Assembly (NCBI RefSeq): GCF_014638995.1
Contig: NZ_BMFR01000001.1
Coordinates: 62,001-126,000, forward strand
Length of the DNA: 64,000 bases
Source of the DNA: Virgibacillus oceani
GTDB lineage: Bacteria; Bacillota; Bacilli; Bacillales; Amphibacillaceae
Reading direction: 5' to 3'
A program made the translations under genes and the position numbers. The stretch's first letter is position 1, and the number at the start of each line of letters is the position of its first letter. This document shows positions 62,317 to 64,000 of this stretch, one piece after another. The notes below the pieces were generated by a model. The model searched no databases. It had not been told where the DNA came from and worked only from the letters and a program-made list of their open reading frames with translations.

Positions 62317-62817
62317 TTAATTGGAAACTTCCCCCTTAACTTCTATTATTACCGTTTTCGTAATAATGGCAAGCTTAGTTACAGTAAAAGAATAAGTAAA
62401 TTCATCAATAGAAATTTCTTTGTTTTCAATGGTGGATTCTAAAAGTTTGTCACTTTCTGAAACGATGGTGACATCTTGCCCAACAATATGATCGATTTCT
62501 TTTTTAATTAGTCCTTCTAGCTGTTGTTTCATTAATGTATCATTATCTAATTGTAATTCTTTATCGTTTACAATATCCACTTCAATCTTTTCCACAGTTA
62601 TTGGTGTGTCCAAATCTTCCTTGGCTTTTAATAATGCATCATTATGATTTTTTAATTCCGTAACTTTATCTTGTAAATCAAGGATTTCCGCAAATAATTT
62701 TTCATACATCGAACCGTACATATACATAACGATACAATAGGCAATGACCGCTCCTATTAATGCTCCTACAAAAAAACGCTGCCAGCTTTCTTTTTTATGG
62801 TATGGCGGGATATGCAT
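62317..62817 (-). CDS. ytrI: Sporulation membrane protein YtrI
   Basis: A 166-residue protein with one N-terminal membrane helix (about 14-33, after MHIPPYHKKESWQRFF) and a coiled-coil/beta domain outside. YtrI is a SigE-expressed sporulation protein needed for normal spore formation in B. subtilis. Its ATG overlaps the ytrH stop (ATGA), so the two are translationally coupled. Confidence 0.9.
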   Translation of the reverse strand: MHIPPYHKKESWQRFFVGALIGAVIAYCIVMYMYGSMYEKLFAEILDLQDKVTELKNHNDALLKAKEDLDTPITVEKIEVDIVNDKELQLDNDTLMKQQLEGLIKKEIDHIVGQDVTIVSESDKLLESTIENKEISIDEFTYSFTVTKLAIITKTVIIEVKGEVSN

Positions 62818-63146
62818 CAGGTCACATCCTCTTGAATAAACCAGCTAATCAGCAGAATTGCGGATTTAACTCCACCCATTGCTGATAAAATTATTAATAG
62901 CTGTTTGAAAATATCAATTGCTTGACCATCCAAGCCTTTTTCAAATTCTGCAATTGTATCGAATGTCCCGCCAATAGCAGCAACAATAGCCCATATCCTG
63001 AGACTCTTTGCAATTCTTCCCATAGCCGTTAATGGTGCGTCACCGGTTGCAAAAGAACCTATGCTTCCAATTATTGCTCCACCAATAATCACACCAAATG
63101 CAATGAAATAACAATGAATAAATTTAACAAAAAACTGTTCTTCCAT
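62817..63146 (-). CDS. ytrH: Sporulation protein YtrH
   Basis: A 109-residue YtrH family protein with three membrane helices and the family's GGAIIGSIGSF and GGTFDTIAEFEKG segments. It is a mother-cell sporulation membrane protein that works with YtrI. It is the first gene of the ytrH-ytrI operon and divergent from dnaE, as in B. subtilis. Confidence 0.92.
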   Translation of the reverse strand: MEEQFFVKFIHCYFIAFGVIIGGAIIGSIGSFATGDAPLTAMGRIAKSLRIWAIVAAIGGTFDTIAEFEKGLDGQAIDIFKQLLIILSAMGGVKSAILLISWFIQEDVT

Positions 63147-63292
63147 AAACTACTCTCCCCTGCACGAGGTATACTCACTACATTGTATGATGGGAACGGA
63201 CAAGATATGATGCATCAGATTGATTCTAATACATGCATACTATTACTAGATTAGCTATAATAAAGGATAGAGAAACAAAAGGACGGGATAGT

Positions 63293-64000
63293 ATGTCGTT
63301 TACACACTTGCAGGTCAGAAGTGGCTATAGTTTGATGAATAGCACAATTACGTTAGATAAATTGGTGAAAAAAGCAGGCGATCTGCAATTTGATTCAATA
63401 GCTTTGACAGATGAGAATGTTTTGTATGGGGCAATTCCATTTTATAAAGCATGTACTGCTCAAGGGATAAAGCCTATTATCGGAATTACTGTTCAATTGA
63501 ACATGGATTATAGCAGCAATGAAACGTGTGTTTTGCTAGCAAAGAATAATTTAGGGTATCAACAACTCGTAAAATTGAGCACGCATATCAACACGAATGA
63601 ATTAGATGCATTAAAGTGGGAGGATCTCAGCAGGTATACATCAAATCTCATTGGTATTCTTCCTGCATATAATCAAACAATTACATCATTATTGCTGTCA
63701 GATGATTATAAAAATCTCATCGAATATTGTAATCAATGGAAAGAGATGTTTGCCGAAAACGATTTTTATATCGGCATCCAAGATCATGGTTTAGTTCATG
63801 ATAGTAAAATTCAGACATCATTAAAGTCATTTCAGGAGCAATTTCAAATTCCGGTTGTCGCAATTAGTGATGTCCGTTACATAAATGAGAATGATGCTAT
63901 GGCATTAGACTGTTTATCAGCTATAAAAGAAGGAAAGCGCTGGACATTAAATATGGAGGAACCATCAATAAAGCAGCGTTATTTACGTTCCGAGGATGAA
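63293..64000 (+). CDS. dnaE: DNA polymerase III alpha subunit DnaE, 5' part
   Basis: The first 236 residues of DnaE are present; the gene runs off the right edge. The PHP domain begins MSFTHLQVRSGYSLM, followed by ALTDENVLYGAIPFY and GIKPIIGITV. The second metal-type His of the PHP motif is Arg here (R9), in line with the inactive PHP domains of Gram-positive DnaE. DnaE is the replicative polymerase that extends primers on the lagging strand. TATAAT at 63256-63261 and AAAAGGAC provide the promoter and ribosome signals. Confidence 0.95.
   Translation, partial: MSFTHLQVRSGYSLMNSTITLDKLVKKAGDLQFDSIALTDENVLYGAIPFYKACTAQGIKPIIGITVQLNMDYSSNETCVLLAKNNLGYQQLVKLSTHINTNELDALKWEDLSRYTSNLIGILPAYNQTITSLLLSDDYKNLIEYCNQWKEMFAENDFYIGIQDHGLVHDSKIQTSLKSFQEQFQIPVVAISDVRYINENDAMALDCLSAIKEGKRWTLNMEEPSIKQRYLRSEDE

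Noticed and set aside
1..64000. CRISPR arrays, tRNA or rRNA genes
   Set aside because: I saw no regularly spaced repeat-spacer array and no tRNA or rRNA-like sequence in either strand by eye.

Overview
The window is AT-rich DNA from an endospore-forming, low-GC Gram-positive bacterium of the family Bacillaceae. The best match I can suggest is the Oceanobacillus/Virgibacillus/Lentibacillus type. The evidence is an alpha/beta-type small acid-soluble spore protein, the sporulation proteins YtfJ, YtrH and YtrI, RefZ and EzrA, strong AGGAGG-type ribosome binding sites with many GTG and TTG starts, and a gene order from about 34.4 kb onward that follows the rpsD-to-dnaE region of the Bacillus subtilis chromosome. 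I ran no database search, so family names rest on recognised motifs and remembered homologues.

The window has two halves. Positions 1 to about 34.3 kb are an accessory region. It holds an XRE-headed cassette of small unknown genes ending in an RNase H-like gene (1.7-4.8 kb). A metal-homeostasis zone follows (5.3-22.9 kb): two CDF exporters, a ZIP transporter, a CzrA-type and a CadC-type ArsR repressor with visible operators, a CadA P-type ATPase, CopC/CopD copper proteins, a CzcO-like flavoprotein and the BdbC/BdbD thiol oxidoreductase pair. Inside that zone sit a membrane-anchored GH13 protein that has lost all three catalytic carboxylates and an LTA-synthase-family enzyme. Next come an intact IS1182-family element with a CTAG target duplication, a tyrosine recombinase, a pair of unknown genes that may be one broken gene, an FRG-domain protein, an SOS-box-controlled unknown gene with a frameshifted partner, and a GNAT cassette bracketed by inverted remnants resembling IS21-family ends.

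Positions 34.4-64 kb are core chromosome: rpsD with its leader, dgcP, ytsP (fRMsr), refZ, ezrA, a cysteine desulfurase with thiI (tRNA thiolation), a SASP gene, NAD kinase, ytfI-ytfJ-tpx, ytxK-ackA-moaB, a universal stress protein, an SDR, an M24 peptidase, a DUF4178-pspA-DUF4247-DUF350-spermidine-synthase-like envelope cluster, ytkL, a prepilin peptidase, ytoI, ytpI, nrnA, ytzJ, ytrI, ytrH and the start of dnaE. This half also carries GC-rich palindromic repeats and two short elements whose ends match the inverted repeats of the IS1182 element, so they may be non-autonomous relatives.

Functionally, the metal genes form several locally repressed units (CzrA with CzcD, CadC with CadA) plus exported CopC/CopD. 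The best candidates for undescribed biology are the catalytically dead GH13 protein next to the LTA synthase, the unknown gene pair and FRG gene downstream of the recombinase, the XRE/RNase H cassette, and the PspA-centred envelope cluster.
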